From Candidatus Coprenecus merdipullorum (GTDB lineage: Bacteria > Bacteroidota > Bacteroidia > Bacteroidales > UBA932), in the NCBI GenBank assembly GCA_019118865.1, contig DWYD01000031.1:1-33210 (forward strand): 33,210 nucleotides of DNA. Direction: 5' to 3'. The notes beneath the pieces are model-generated. The model saw only the letters and a program-made list of their open reading frames with translations, was not told the DNA's origin and searched no databases. Position numbers and translations under genes: made by a program. The first letter of the stretch is position 1. Each line of letters begins with the position of its first letter. Positions 1 to 7,923 of the stretch are shown here, in pieces.

Positions 1-35
1 CGTTCATCCTGAGCCAGGATCAAACTCTTCATTGT
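1..35 (-). rRNA. rrs: 16S rRNA gene, 5' end only (partial)
   Basis: The reverse complement of positions 9-28 is the universal bacterial 16S 5' primer site (AGAGTTTGATCCTGGCTCAG), followed by GATGAACG, the form usual in Bacteroidota. By analogy with E. coli numbering (this site begins at base 8) the mature 5' end should lie near position 35. The gene runs off the left edge of the window, so only about 2% of it is present. It is read away from rng, whose stop codon lies about 270 bases upstream. Confidence 0.95.
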
Positions 36-219
36 ATATGTTTTATATATCTAAGCTTGTCCTGTATCACCTTAATTTCAAAGAAACTAACGCTACTCTT
101 TTCTTGGTACTTTGCTTGTACTTGTTCTTCAATATTTCAATCAACTTTTGGGCTTCCGTGTCACACTCTCAATCTCTCTTCATTCAGTCTTCATCGTGTT
201 TCCTTTTCGAAAGCGGGTG

Positions 220-251
220 CAAAGATATGGCGAGTTTTTTTATCCTCCAAA
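220..251 (-). promoter_or_regulatory. rrn operon promoter (Bacteroidota type)
   Basis: On the minus strand TTTG (251-248) is followed after 20 bases by TATCTTTG (227-220), an exact match to the Bacteroidota -33/-7 consensus TTTG-N19/20-TAnnTTTG. It would start transcription near 212 and give a 16S leader of about 175 bases (roughly 36-212). That leader is AT-rich and I see no confident boxA in it. T-rich tracts surround the -33 element, which may act as an UP-like element. No other exact match was noticed in the 36-307 gap. Confidence 0.8.
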
Positions 252-307
252 TTTTTTTGCAACTTTTTTTTAAAATTTTTTTCATCTTTTTGCAAAATCC
301 TTGATAA

Positions 308-1861
308 TCAGGATAATTTTTCTCCATCTTTTTTTGCCCACTCAAAATCCAAAATAGCCATATTTTCTGATGCGGATATGGAAATGGCCACTCCATACTT
401 CTTCCTCCATTTCTTTATAATGGAGTTGAACATCCCCTTTGTAAGGTAGGCCTCCACCAACGGATTTACTGTCAGGTGAAAAGCCTTCACGCCTTTTTCC
501 TTTACATAGAATGCCAGCTGCCGCTCAATATTCTCATCAACGAGTATGCTGGACGTTATACGCCCTGTGCCTCCGCAAGCGGGACATGTCTCAGTTGTCT
601 CTATCTCGGTGGCAGGACGTACCCGCTGACGTGTAATCTGCATTAAGCCGAACTTCGTAAGAGGCAGAATATTGTGCTTTGCCCTGTCAGACGCCATAAG
701 CTCCTGCATCTTCTTATGCAGCGCAATTTTGTGTTCTCCCAGGTCCATATCTATAAAATCCACTATGATGATACCGCCCATATCACGTAACTTGAGCTGA
801 CGGGCAATCTCCTCGGCCGCCACGCAGTTGACATCATAAGCGTTCTGCTCCTGGTCCTTTCCTGTTTTGACACGGGTGCCGCTGTTTACATCAACAACAT
901 GCATGGCCTCTGTATGTTCTATGACAAGATAGGCCCCTTGCCGCATTGGGACAACTTTCCCAAAAGAAGACTTTATCTGCCTTGTAACATCGAAATGATC
1001 CATAATCGGCTCATGTCCTCTGTACAGCTTGACTATCTTCTCGTGATCGGGCAATATAGTGGATATATATTCGCGGACTTCGTCATATGCCGCCTCATCG
1101 TTTACATAAATATTCGTAAACGTGTCATTTAACAGATCTCTTAAGATCGTGGTAGTCTTACTGTTTTCCTTGAACAGGAGTTGAGGCATCTTTCTGGTCG
1201 CCATCTTGGGCCAGGATTCCTCCCACTTGCGTACCAGGAGGCGGAGCTCCGCGTCCAGGACTGCGGCATTCTTACCCTCGGCTGCTGTACGGATAATTGC
1301 ACCGTAATTTGTCGGCAGTATACTGTAAAGCAAGCGTTCCAGACGTTTCTTCTCATCCTTGGAAGAAATCTTCTGCGAGACACTTATCTTATCTCCGAAA
1401 GGAAGAAGGACTATATTGCGTCCCGCTATGGAAATCTCTCCGGTCAGCCTGGAACCTTTTGTAGAGATAGGCTCCTTGACAATCTGAACTATAATCGGCT
1501 GTCCGGGAGTAAGTACATTCTCTATCTTCCCTTCCTTCTCCAGGATATGACTGATATCCATGGAGGAATAAAATTGTTTGAAATCCCTGTTGGGGTTAAT
1601 CTGCTTGACAAAATTGTCGAATGCTTTAAAATTAAGGCCGAGATCCAGATAATGGACGAACGCATCCTTCTTGTCGCCTATGTCTACAAAGGCCGCATTC
1701 AGGGTAGGAATAAGCTTCTTTACCTTTCCCAGATACACATCCCTCAAAGAAAAAGCCCTCTCGGCATTATCCTCCTTATTGAGTTCCACCAGTCGGTGAT
1801 CTTCGAGAAGGGCTATTACAGTTTCCTTAAGTCTTACATCTATTATCAGGTTTCTATCCAT
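308..1861 (-). CDS. rng: Ribonuclease G (RNase E/G family)
   Basis: This cytoplasmic endoribonuclease cleaves single-stranded AU-rich RNA and, in E. coli, matures the 16S rRNA 5' end. The 517-residue product starts with an S1-type RNA-binding region (about 35-130) embedded in the RNase E/G fold. The two metal-binding aspartates of the DNase I-like site appear as VVDVNSG (D324) and IVDFIDM (D368). The Zn-link CPAC is at 426-429, followed by GGTGR and a short C-terminal dimer region. There is no long disordered C-terminal scaffold, so this is RNase G-like rather than a full RNase E. It lies downstream of HU and the COX24-like gene, with a hairpin terminator ending 8 bases before its ATG, so its expression may depend on read-through. 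The next gene downstream is the 16S rRNA gene. Confidence 0.95.
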   Translation of the reverse strand: MDRNLIIDVRLKETVIALLEDHRLVELNKEDNAERAFSLRDVYLGKVKKLIPTLNAAFVDIGDKKDAFVHYLDLGLNFKAFDNFVKQINPNRDFKQFYSSMDISHILEKEGKIENVLTPGQPIIVQIVKEPISTKGSRLTGEISIAGRNIVLLPFGDKISVSQKISSKDEKKRLERLLYSILPTNYGAIIRTAAEGKNAAVLDAELRLLVRKWEESWPKMATRKMPQLLFKENSKTTTILRDLLNDTFTNIYVNDEAAYDEVREYISTILPDHEKIVKLYRGHEPIMDHFDVTRQIKSSFGKVVPMRQGAYLVIEHTEAMHVVDVNSGTRVKTGKDQEQNAYDVNCVAAEEIARQLKLRDMGGIIIVDFIDMDLGEHKIALHKKMQELMASDRAKHNILPLTKFGLMQITRQRVRPATEIETTETCPACGGTGRITSSILVDENIERQLAFYVKEKGVKAFHLTVNPLVEAYLTKGMFNSIIKKWRKKYGVAISISASENMAILDFEWAKKDGEKLS

Positions 1862-1868
1862 CGCAATT

Positions 1869-1909
1869 CAAAAAAAAAATCTAAAGCGGTTCATCAACGC
1901 TTTAGATTT
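1869..1909 (-). terminator. Intrinsic terminator hairpin between the COX24-like gene and rng
   Basis: Positions 1877-1888 and 1898-1909 form a perfect 12-bp inverted repeat (AAATCTAAAGCG / CGCTTTAGATTT) with a 9-base loop. On the minus strand it is followed directly by a T tract (about 1879-1869). This is a canonical rho-independent terminator for the HU/COX24-like transcript. The U tract ends only 8 bases before the rng ATG, so it also occupies the place of the rng ribosome binding site. On the plus strand no T tract follows, so it works in one direction only. Confidence 0.85.
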
Positions 1910-1928
1910 AAGTAGCTGAGAATGGCCG

Positions 1929-2018
1929 CTATCTCTTCTTGTGTCTATTCTTGCGCAGGCGTTTTTTACGCTTGTGCGTAGCCATTTTATGTCTCTTTCT
2001 TTTTTTTCCGCTGGGCAT
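1929..2018 (-). CDS. AURKAIP1/COX24-domain small basic protein (29 aa)
   Basis: The open frame encodes a 29-residue peptide beginning MPSGKKRKRHKM and ending in RHKKR, made almost entirely of Lys, Arg and His. This matches the tiny AURKAIP1/COX24-domain proteins conserved in Bacteroidota, which are related to the mitochondrial small-subunit protein mS38. A ribosome-associated role is inferred from that relationship, not shown here. The start at 2018 is chosen because family members begin MPSGKK; an internal ATG at residue 12 is a less likely alternative. It follows the HU gene by 8 bases and is followed by the hairpin terminator, so the two small basic proteins share a transcript. The upstream sequence is AT-rich with no Shine-Dalgarno motif, as usual in this phylum. 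Confidence 0.85.
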   Translation of the reverse strand: MPSGKKRKRHKMATHKRKKRLRKNRHKKR

Positions 2019-2026
2019 AGCTGTAA

Positions 2027-2314
2027 TTATTTATTTATGTTTGTCTTTACTAAGTTAAGGAATGTCTTGGAAGGCTTGAATGCAGGAATATAGTGCTCAG
2101 GTATCACAATAGTCTTCTGCTTCGAAATGTTGCGGGCTGTCTTCTGCGCACGCTTCTTAGCTATAAAGCTGCCGAAACCACGGAGATACACGCTGTTATC
2201 CTTTGAAACAGAATCCTTGACTGTCTCCATAAAAGCCTCTACGACCTTCTGTACATTGAGTTTTTCAAGTCCTGTAGCTTTTGCTACTTCATTTACGATA
2301 TCAGCTTTTGTCAT
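2027..2314 (-). CDS. hup: HU-family DNA-binding protein
   Basis: This 95-residue histone-like protein binds and bends DNA as a dimer in the nucleoid. The product begins MTKADIVNEVAKATG, the standard HU opening, carries the RGFGSF turn before the beta-arm, and has the basic arm region (KKRAQKTARN, with a proline further on) that inserts into the minor groove. The start at 2314 is chosen over an in-frame ATG 11 codons upstream because it gives the normal HU N-terminus and length. It leaves a leader of about 45 bases after a strong promoter. It is the first gene of an HU/COX24-like transcript and is divergent from lon. Confidence 0.95.
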   Translation of the reverse strand: MTKADIVNEVAKATGLEKLNVQKVVEAFMETVKDSVSKDNSVYLRGFGSFIAKKRAQKTARNISKQKTIVIPEHYIPAFKPSKTFLNLVKTNINK

Positions 2315-2366
2315 CTTAAATAATATATTAATGTTACTAATAATCACTTGCGTGAAATTCAGAATG

Positions 2367-2397
2367 CAAAAGTATTCTTATTTTCGACATTTACAAA
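2367..2397 (-). promoter_or_regulatory. Promoter of the HU gene (Bacteroidota type)
   Basis: On the minus strand TTTG (2397-2394) and TACTTTTG (2374-2367) are separated by 19 bases, an exact match to TTTG-N19-TAnnTTTG. Transcription would begin near 2360, about 45 bases before the chosen HU start codon. The match supports the 2314 start over the 2347 one, which would leave a leader of little more than ten bases. Confidence 0.8.
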
Positions 2398-2547
2398 ATA
2401 TTATTTCACTTTTTTGTCTTTTTTTCTTTGGCACAATCATTGACTATTACCACTTCTGTCAAATAGATGACGGTTCAAAAGCGGTATTCTGCCAAAATGG
2501 CACAAACTGCAGCCGCCCTACTGACACTTTAATTTGGAGAACTATAT

Positions 2548-4953
2548 ATGAAACAGACAATAGAAGATTTATTTCATGCCGGAGCAGGCGAAATGAACAT
2601 CGTCCCGGTCGTAAGTATTGACACCGTCCAGAAGCTGAATGAGAATGAACTTCCGGACATTCTGCCAGTCCTGGCACTTCGGAACGCAGTACTTTTTCCT
2701 TCCACGGTCACTCCGATATCCATCGGCAGGGAAAAATCCATAAAGCTGGTAAGGGATGTCTACAAATCCAGCAAGATTCTAGCAGCCATTTCCCAGAGAG
2801 ACATCAACGTAGAAGATCCGTCACTCATAGACCTTTATAATATAGGCACACTTGCCCGGATTATAAAAATTATCGAAATGCCGGACGGTACTATAACCGC
2901 CATTCTCCAAGGGCTGAAACGGTTGCGGCCCATAGAGCAGACTGCCTCTGAGCCCTATATGTTCGCCAGGATCAAATACCTGGAGGACACCATGCCCAAG
3001 AAGAACGACAAGGAGATGAGTTCCCTGACAGGCTCCGTCAAGGACCTGGCCCTGCACATCATCAAGCTCTCCCCTCACCTGCCGACAGAAGCCTCGTTCG
3101 CCATCAAGAACATCGAGGGCGACGAATTCCTGATCAACTTCATCGCCTCCAGCATCGAGTTTGAGGACCCCATGGAGAAGATCAAGCTGCTCGAGGAAGG
3201 CAATCTCAAAATCAGGGCGATGAAACTGGTGGAGATGCTGAACCGTCAGATAGAGATACTCAAGCTCAAGGACGACATACAGCGCAAGGTCCGTACCGAG
3301 ATGGACCAGCAGCAGAGAGAGTACTACCTGAACAATCAGCTCCGTACCATCCAGGAAGAGCTCGGCATGGACGAGGCCCAGGATATCGACGAGCTGCGCC
3401 AGAAGGCCAAGAAGAAAAATTGGCCCGAATCCGTGGCCAAGACCTTCGAGAGCGAGGTCCGCAAGCTCGAGCGCTCCAACCCCAACTCCCCCGACTACAA
3501 TATCCAGTACCAGTACATCCAGTTCATCCTGGACCTGCCCTGGGGAGATATGACCAAGGACAATCTGGACCTCAAGCACGCCCAGAAAGTCCTGGACAAG
3601 GACCACTTCGGCCTGGAGACAGTCAAGGAGAGGATAATCGAGTACCTCGCTGTGCTGAAGCTCAAGGGCGACATGAAGTCCCCTATCATCTGTCTCTACG
3701 GCCCTCCGGGAGTCGGCAAGACCTCCCTGGGCAAATCCATAGCCAAGGCCCTGGGCCGCAAGTACCAGCGCATATCCCTCGGCGGACTGCATGACGAGTC
3801 GGAGATAAGGGGTCACCGCAGGACCTACATCGGAGCGATGCCCGGACGTATCCTCCAGAGCATCAACCGCGCCGGCAGCTCAAATCCGGTAATCGTCCTC
3901 GACGAGATAGACAAGGTCAGCCAGGACTACAAGGGAGACCCCTCCTACGCCCTGCTGGAAGTGCTCGACCCCGAGCAGAACAATGCCTTCCACGACAACT
4001 ACCTTGACATCGACTACGACCTCTCGAAGGTACTCTTCATCACCACGGCCAACAACATCAGCACCATCCACCCCGCCCTGCGCGACCGTATGGAGATGAT
4101 ATCCGTATCCGGATACCTGGCCGAGGAAAAAGTCAGCATCGCCCAGGGCTACCTGATACCCAAGCAGCTCGAGGCCCACGGCCTGAAGAAGAGCCAGGTA
4201 CGCTTCCTCAAGGGCTCTATTGAGAAGATTATCGACGAGTACACCCGCGAGTCCGGAGTCAGGGGACTGGACCGGCAGATAGCCAAGATCGCCCGTATCT
4301 CCGCCCGTAAGATAGCCACCGGCGAGACTGCGAAGGTCAGCGTCACCCCCGAAGTCGTCTCGGAGTTCCTCGGACTTCCGACCAACTTCCACGACCTCCA
4401 GAAGGGCAATGAGGCTCCGGGCGTAGTCACAGGCCTGGCCTGGACAGAGAACGGCGGGGAAATCCTCTTCATAGAGTGCTCCGTAAGCGAGGGCAAGGGC
4501 GTCCTATCCTCTACCGGCAACCTCGGAGACGTGATGAAGGAATCCGCAACCATCGCCTTCCAGTACCTCAAGGCCCATCCGGACCTGATCGGACTGACCA
4601 CCGAGGAGATAATGAAGCATGACATCCACATCCACGTCCCGGAAGGAGCAATCCCCAAGGACGGTCCCTCGGCGGGCATCACCATGGTAAGCGCCATGGC
4701 CTCCGCACTGTCGGGTAAAATGGTCCGCAGCGGCATCGCCATGACAGGCGAGATGACCCTCCGCGGCAAGGTCCTGCCGGTAGGCGGTATCAAGGAGAAA
4801 ATCCTCGCAGCCAAGCGGGCGGGCATCCACACCATCATCCTCTCCAGGCAGAACGAGAAGGACATCAAGGACATCAAGCCCATCTACATCAAAGGACTGG
4901 ACTTCGTCTATGTAGACAATATCTCCGAAGTTCTGAAATACATATTCAGCTAA
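2548..4953 (+). CDS. lon: ATP-dependent Lon protease
   Basis: This cytosolic AAA+ protease degrades misfolded and regulatory proteins. The 801-residue chain has the LonN substrate-binding region (about 40-235, LPVLALRNAVLFPSTVTPI), a helical linker, an AAA+ module with Walker A GPPGVGKT (385-392, K391) and Walker B VIVLDEIDK, and a C-terminal Ser-Lys protease domain. By alignment with E. coli S679/K722 the catalytic pair is S708 (DGPSAG) and K751 (GGIKEK). The length is usual for bacterial Lon. A GGAGA motif 7 bases before the ATG supports the start. The first 440 or so bases use mixed codons, while the rest is strongly G/C-ending. Promoter signals upstream are unclear: TTAATTTG at 2529-2536 matches the -7 box at 7 of 8 positions but lacks a partner. 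ung follows after 5 bases. Confidence 0.98.
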   Translation: MKQTIEDLFHAGAGEMNIVPVVSIDTVQKLNENELPDILPVLALRNAVLFPSTVTPISIGREKSIKLVRDVYKSSKILAAISQRDINVEDPSLIDLYNIGTLARIIKIIEMPDGTITAILQGLKRLRPIEQTASEPYMFARIKYLEDTMPKKNDKEMSSLTGSVKDLALHIIKLSPHLPTEASFAIKNIEGDEFLINFIASSIEFEDPMEKIKLLEEGNLKIRAMKLVEMLNRQIEILKLKDDIQRKVRTEMDQQQREYYLNNQLRTIQEELGMDEAQDIDELRQKAKKKNWPESVAKTFESEVRKLERSNPNSPDYNIQYQYIQFILDLPWGDMTKDNLDLKHAQKVLDKDHFGLETVKERIIEYLAVLKLKGDMKSPIICLYGPPGVGKTSLGKSIAKALGRKYQRISLGGLHDESEIRGHRRTYIGAMPGRILQSINRAGSSNPVIVLDEIDKVSQDYKGDPSYALLEVLDPEQNNAFHDNYLDIDYDLSKVLFITTANNISTIHPALRDRMEMISVSGYLAEEKVSIAQGYLIPKQLEAHGLKKSQVRFLKGSIEKIIDEYTRESGVRGLDRQIAKIARISARKIATGETAKVSVTPEVVSEFLGLPTNFHDLQKGNEAPGVVTGLAWTENGGEILFIECSVSEGKGVLSSTGNLGDVMKESATIAFQYLKAHPDLIGLTTEEIMKHDIHIHVPEGAIPKDGPSAGITMVSAMASALSGKMVRSGIAMTGEMTLRGKVLPVGGIKEKILAAKRAGIHTIILSRQNEKDIKDIKPIYIKGLDFVYVDNISEVLKYIFS

Positions 4954-4958
4954 GGACT

Positions 4959-5621
4959 ATGGAAGTCAGGATAGAAGAATCGTGGAAAGCGGTGCTCCGG
5001 GAAGAGTTCGACAAGGAATATTTCGCCCGGATCGCCGCTTTCCTGCATCAGGAGAAAAGGGAAGGCAAGACAATCTATCCTCCCGGACCTCTCATTTTCA
5101 ACGCATTCCAGCTTACACCCTTCGACAGAGTAAAAGTAGTGATACTGGGCCAGGACCCCTATCATGGTCCCGGCCAGGCTCACGGCCTGTCATTCTCCGT
5201 TCAGGACGGAGTGGCACTGCCGCCCTCCCTCCAGAACATCTACAAGGAGATAGCCGCCGATACCGGCTGCACCCCCCCGCCCAGCGGCAACCTCGAGCGA
5301 TGGGCCCGCCAAGGCGTATTTCTCCTCAATTCTGTCCTGACCGTCAGGGCCGGCTCACCCACCTCCCACAGCGGAATAGGCTGGCAGACTTTCACCGACG
5401 CGGTCATCAAGACCATATCCGACCGCAAGGAGTGCGTAGTATTCATGCTCTGGGGCAACTACGCCCGAAGTAAAAAAGCACTGATCGACAGTTCAAGACA
5501 CCTTATACTGGAGGCAGCCCACCCGTCCCCGTTAGCCCGGGGAGCCTTCTTCGGATGCCGTCATTTTTCAAAGGCCAACAACTTCCTAATCGCCACCGGC
5601 CAGTCTCCCATCAAATGGTAA
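4959..5621 (+). CDS. ung: Uracil-DNA glycosylase, family 1
   Basis: This enzyme removes uracil from DNA to start base-excision repair. The 220-residue protein has the family 1 water-activating motif GQDPYHGPGQAHG (D66 catalytic, Y68 excluding thymine), the uracil-binding FMLWGNYA stretch, and the DNA-intercalation motif HPSPLA (H188). Its length matches bacterial Ung. The start lies 5 bases after the lon stop codon, so it is almost certainly cotranscribed with lon. It converges on the LysE-type gene with only 9 bases between the stop codons, and I see no clear hairpin there. Confidence 0.97.
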   Translation: MEVRIEESWKAVLREEFDKEYFARIAAFLHQEKREGKTIYPPGPLIFNAFQLTPFDRVKVVILGQDPYHGPGQAHGLSFSVQDGVALPPSLQNIYKEIAADTGCTPPPSGNLERWARQGVFLLNSVLTVRAGSPTSHSGIGWQTFTDAVIKTISDRKECVVFMLWGNYARSKKALIDSSRHLILEAAHPSPLARGAFFGCRHFSKANNFLIATGQSPIKW

Positions 5622-5630
5622 TCCTCATCT

Positions 5631-6272
5631 TTACGGAACCAACAGAAAACGATAAATTCCCTCGAAAAGGGAAATCAGCCCAAGCACCATTATCACTACT
5701 CCGGCTATACGGTTAATCATTATCAGTTGCCTGAGCCGCAACTTATTTCTGAACATATTAATACATGTGGACAGAATATGCCACCATAAAGCCGCTCCTG
5801 CAAACACACCTGCAAGTGTCACGGCTATCCTCTCCAGCGGCTCTGCTTCTTCACGGCTTATTCCGATAAAAGCAAAGAGTCCGAGCATCAGGAAAAAAGC
5901 ACCTGGATTACTGATTGTCATCAGCACTGTCGAGAAGAAATCCTGCCAATAATGGCGGTTTCCTGACTTGACCCGGCGGATCTGCTTCACAGGATTGCTC
6001 ATAAAGAGTTTTACTCCGAAGATTCCGACGATAATTCCACCGGCAATCATAACCAGATAACGGTAATCTGACAATAGCTGCTGCACATACGAAATACTGA
6101 GAAGAGCGATTGCTGCAAAGACAGTATCGGAAAGCGCAGCTCCCAAGCCGGTAATAAAGCCTGAGTTACGGCCTTTGCTAAGAGTGCGCTGAATACACAG
6201 CACACCGATCGGCCCCAATGGAACCGATGCACATATTCCGACAACTAATCCTTTCAACAGCTCCAGCAGCAT
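5631..6272 (-). CDS. LysE/RhtB-family amino acid exporter
   Basis: This inner-membrane protein of 213 residues is likely to export an amino acid or a similar small metabolite; the substrate cannot be told. The N-terminal GxxxxxPLGPxGVLCIQRTL pattern (about 11-31) is the LysE-family signature, and roughly six hydrophobic segments follow, including AGGIIVGIFGVKLF and VVIMVLGLISLFEGIY. It is the last gene of the prfA-ugd-coaD-thioredoxin operon, beginning 4 bases after the preceding stop codon, with no obvious functional link to those genes. Confidence 0.88.
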   Translation of the reverse strand: MLLELLKGLVVGICASVPLGPIGVLCIQRTLSKGRNSGFITGLGAALSDTVFAAIALLSISYVQQLLSDYRYLVMIAGGIIVGIFGVKLFMSNPVKQIRRVKSGNRHYWQDFFSTVLMTISNPGAFFLMLGLFAFIGISREEAEPLERIAVTLAGVFAGAALWWHILSTCINMFRNKLRLRQLIMINRIAGVVIMVLGLISLFEGIYRFLLVP

Positions 6273-6276
6273 TTCC

Positions 6277-7923
6277 TCACTCCTCCACTCCGGTTACAGC
6301 GCCCTCCTCAGGTGCCAGATAATATTCCAGAAGCGCACTCAGAACATCCGGATTGATATCCTTTGCCAGAGTGACTTTATCCTCGTCAAGAAGATATATC
6401 GCCGGCACGTCAATCAAATCATATTTGTCGAACATACCGGACTTTCTCTTACTGTCCCAAAGATTGATCCACCCAGGATTATTCTCCTTAACATCGTTCT
6501 TCCAGTTTTTATCTTTCCCAGTATAGATAGCTACAACCTCGACATCCGTACGGTCATATTCTTTATACATCTTAGCCAGAGCCTCCGTAACTCCGCGGCA
6601 GAGAGCGCAGTCAGTATTGTAGAAATAGAGCACGGTATAACGGGAACGGACATCGTATATATGAAACTTCTTATTTTGAGGAGTCCTGAGTTCAAGGTCC
6701 GTGGCCGGCTTGTCAAGAGGATTCCGGTAAAACATCAGAACGGCGAGCGCTGTCTGGTCAATGAAATCAGAGGGAGACGAGAAATCCGCCCTGATCACAC
6801 TTCCCCTGGACTCTCCAGTATCCGTGAATGTTACTGTTTCCCACATCTCCGGCATTCCGGCAATATACTTGTTGGCCAGATAAGCCGCTCCCTGCTGGAG
6901 AGTATAGCTGGCACTAGTCTTAAGATACTGATAGAGAGAGTAGAAAAGCTCGTGAAAGAACTCCGGATTGTCTTTCGAATCCTCGAAGAATGTGTCAATT
7001 TCCTTTGTCACCAAAGTTGTGTCCGCCGAATTGGCTATCGGGACAAATATCTGCTCGAATATCATTTCTGTAGGCGTAAGCTGACTCTCATGCACCTCAA
7101 CTACCTGTGACAAGGCCAAGGGGGTTAGCTCTCGTCCGATAATGACTCCGCTTCTGTCGAGAAGAAAAAGTTTCGGTGTAGATATGACTCCATATTTATT
7201 GACAAAATCTGAAGTCATTTCAGGATCCCAAAGATGGATAATCCTCACATTGCCGGGAACGGAGAAGGGCTGCATAGCCTTCTGTATATATGACATCCAC
7301 CTCTCTCTGTCGTCCTGGACATAGATCATATATACAGTGAAGTTGATCCCTGCCGTATTCCTGGTGAGATACTGCATGAGAGCAGGGGTTGTACGGATAC
7401 AGGACGTACATTCATCATCGTAAAAATAGAGAACCGTATAATCCTGATCACCGCTGGTGACAGCAACGCTATTGCCGGCAGGATCCTGCAACGTCAGCTC
7501 AGGAGCAGCCATTCCTATCAGGGAGCGGCGGTTAGTCTCCGCAAACAGCTTCATTTCCATCATTGCATTCCCGTCCTTCAGGTTATACTTGCCGTTCAGA
7601 AAGTAATTGTCGGCGATATAAACAGAAATCTCATCATAGCCCATTATCCTCGACTCACGGTAATACCTGTAAATATAATAAGCCAGCGAGGCCTTTTCCT
7701 CATCTGTTTTCCCTGTCTGGATGAATGCGTCTGCCTTACCGATTATCTCATAAGGCTGCTGACCATCAAACACACTCATAACCAAGTTGATATCTTCCTG
7801 TGTCATTCCTTTGTCCAAAGATGTGGAAAGAGTATCGGTCTGAGCTGATGCCTCGACAGACATTGCTGCAACGGATAATACTACGGCGGCCGCAGCTGCT
7901 ATGACTTTGCAAAAATTTCTCAT
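6277..7923 (-). CDS. Exported protein with two thioredoxin-like domains
   Basis: The 548-residue protein starts with a signal peptide (about 1-28, hydrophobic VIAAAAAVVLSVAAM, then EASAQ), so it acts in the periplasm or as an anchored envelope protein. Two thioredoxin folds can be seen. The first (about 140-265) has CTSC at 172-175 and a cis-proline at TP 249-250; the second (about 410-525) has CALC at 439-442 and VP at 506-507. The two are joined by a helical region (about 280-390). Similar TlpA/ResA-like proteins in Bacteroidales often carry an extra N-terminal DUF5106-type helical part, and residues 35-135 may be that. A thiol oxidoreductase role is likely but the partner is unknown. It overlaps coaD by 4 bases. 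Confidence 0.8.
   Translation of the reverse strand: MRNFCKVIAAAAAVVLSVAAMSVEASAQTDTLSTSLDKGMTQEDINLVMSVFDGQQPYEIIGKADAFIQTGKTDEEKASLAYYIYRYYRESRIMGYDEISVYIADNYFLNGKYNLKDGNAMMEMKLFAETNRRSLIGMAAPELTLQDPAGNSVAVTSGDQDYTVLYFYDDECTSCIRTTPALMQYLTRNTAGINFTVYMIYVQDDRERWMSYIQKAMQPFSVPGNVRIIHLWDPEMTSDFVNKYGVISTPKLFLLDRSGVIIGRELTPLALSQVVEVHESQLTPTEMIFEQIFVPIANSADTTLVTKEIDTFFEDSKDNPEFFHELFYSLYQYLKTSASYTLQQGAAYLANKYIAGMPEMWETVTFTDTGESRGSVIRADFSSPSDFIDQTALAVLMFYRNPLDKPATDLELRTPQNKKFHIYDVRSRYTVLYFYNTDCALCRGVTEALAKMYKEYDRTDVEVVAIYTGKDKNWKNDVKENNPGWINLWDSKRKSGMFDKYDLIDVPAIYLLDEDKVTLAKDINPDVLSALLEYYLAPEEGAVTGVEE

Noticed and set aside
2499-2515. A second sigma-54-like promoter (TGGCACAAACTGC) upstream of lon
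   Set aside because: The GG and GC are 8 bases apart, whereas sigma-54 needs 10, so the spacing rules it out.
2821-3816. A 331-codon open frame on the minus strand inside lon
   Set aside because: It is antisense to a well-supported Lon AAA+ domain, has low-complexity Leu/Val/Gly composition, and results from the high GC3 of lon.
5622-5630. A bidirectional terminator between ung and the LysE-type gene
   Set aside because: Only 9 bases separate the two stop codons and I see no stem with T tracts on either side.
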